Positions 4,428 to 5,019 of a stretch of DNA of 5,019 nt are shown piece after piece; position 1 is the first letter of the stretch; each line of letters starts with the position of its first letter. The notes beneath the pieces were generated by a model. It had not been told where the DNA came from, did no database searches, and was given only the letters and a program-made list of their open reading frames with translations. Source of the stretch: Candidatus Proendomicrobium guianensium (GTDB taxonomy: Bacteria > Elusimicrobiota > Endomicrobiia > Endomicrobiales > Endomicrobiaceae); the NCBI GenBank assembly GCA_009785775.1, contig WQVR01000083.1, positions 1-5,019 of the forward strand, read 5' to 3'. Position numbers and translations under genes: made by a program.

Positions 4428-5019
4428 ATGTCTAAGTACCTGTTAATAGTAGAGTCCCCTTCAAAAGAAAAAACAATAGCCAAGTTTTTGGGCAAAGATT
4501 ACGCGGTTAAAAGTTCTTACGGGCATATAAGAGATTTGCCTAAAAGTAAGCTGGGTATAGATATTGAAAATAATTTCGAGCCTTCTTACGCGAATGTAGC
4601 TAAGGCAAAAAAAACCATAGCAGACCTTAAAAAAATTGCCGACAAGGCCGACATTGTTTACCTTGCCACAGACTTTGACCGCGAGGGTGAAGCCATCGCC
4701 TGGCACTTGAAAGAAGCTTTAAAACTTAAAGACAACAAAGTTAAGCGCATAACATTTAACGAAATTACAAAAGACGCGATACAAAACTCAGTTAAAAATC
4801 CCCGTGAACTTGATATGGGGTTGGTTGACAGTCAACAGGCGCGCCGCATACTAGACCGCATTGTAGGTTATAAACTTTCGCCGCTTTTGTGGAAAAAAGT
4901 TAAAGTAGGGTTATCTGCGGGCAGGGTGCAGTCTGTTGCGGTTATGCTTGTTTGCGACAGGGAAGCGGAAATCCAAGCGTTTATTCCCCAAGAATATTGG
5001 AGCCTTACGGCAAATTTAC
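4428..5019 (+). CDS. topA: DNA topoisomerase I, type IA (partial, 3' end outside window)
   Basis: Relaxes negative supercoils by cutting one strand through a 5'-phosphotyrosine link. 197 codons are visible, out of roughly 700-850 usual in the family. The TOPRIM domain comes first: LLIVESPSKEKTIAKFLG with the catalytic Glu (E9), then SYGHIRDLP (30-38) and the acidic metal-binding triad D82, D84 and E86 in TDFDREGEAIAWHL. The following type IA core has the FNEIT segment (110-114), DSQQARRILDRIVGYKLSP (134-152) and LSAGRVQSVAV (162-172), whose Arg166 corresponds to the conserved active-site arginine. The active-site tyrosine lies beyond the window. There is no frame break, and the Met start matches the family. 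It is co-directional with dprA across 20 nt without a terminator, so the two are probably co-transcribed. Confidence 0.97.
   Translation, partial: MSKYLLIVESPSKEKTIAKFLGKDYAVKSSYGHIRDLPKSKLGIDIENNFEPSYANVAKAKKTIADLKKIADKADIVYLATDFDREGEAIAWHLKEALKLKDNKVKRITFNEITKDAIQNSVKNPRELDMGLVDSQQARRILDRIVGYKLSPLLWKKVKVGLSAGRVQSVAVMLVCDREAEIQAFIPQEYWSLTANL

Noticed and set aside
3840..4706. Minus-strand frames opposite dprA and topA (3840-4031, 4301-4495, 4461-4706)
   Set aside because: They are antisense to highly conserved motifs of DprA and topoisomerase I and lack any recognisable feature.
1..5019. CRISPR array, tRNA or rRNA genes, phage or defence-system genes
   Set aside because: No regularly spaced repeats, cloverleaf or rRNA-like sequence, and no phage or defence protein motifs were found on either strand.

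Overview
This window comes from a strictly anaerobic or micro-oxic, moderately AT-rich bacterium. Two features point there: an operon of non-haem iron enzymes that reduce superoxide and peroxide without catalase or superoxide dismutase, and a ferredoxin-linked 2-oxoacid oxidoreductase, an oxygen-sensitive fermentative enzyme. The content would suit a gut anaerobe such as an Elusimicrobium-like organism or a clostridial or spirochaete lineage. I cannot place it from the sequence alone, and any taxon name is a guess.

Layout. Minus strand, read right to left: a divergent promoter region (about 3127-3300), rubredoxin (3126-2968), an IscU/NifU-type Fe-S scaffold (2958-2578), a 57-residue Cys-rich protein (2573-2400), a superoxide reductase with an N-terminal rubredoxin-like knuckle (2338-1895) and rubrerythrin (1850-1272). 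Next comes a 410-bp non-coding block of hairpins bounded by 17-nt inverted repeats (859-1268). Last is the start of a 2-oxoacid:ferredoxin oxidoreductase alpha subunit with a fused gamma domain (854 to beyond position 1). Plus strand: dprA (3301-4407), then topA (4428 to beyond 5019) after a 20-nt gap.

How the genes work together. Rubredoxin is the usual electron donor to superoxide reductase and rubrerythrin. Superoxide reductase makes peroxide, rubrerythrin removes it, and an Fe-S scaffold could repair or refill oxidised iron proteins. The five genes have short gaps and share one good promoter, so they look like one oxidative-stress operon. The small Cys-rich gene inside it has the same CxxC-G...CPxC knuckle as its two downstream neighbours and is the least understood coding part. 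The dprA-topA pair handles DNA: single-strand DNA loading of RecA during natural transformation, and relaxation of negative supercoils.

The most unusual items are the inverted-repeat hairpin block that exactly fills the rbr-korA gap, the Cys-rich small protein, the atypical superoxide reductase, and a dprA promoter so close to the ATG that the mRNA is probably leaderless. I see no clearly new multi-gene system here.
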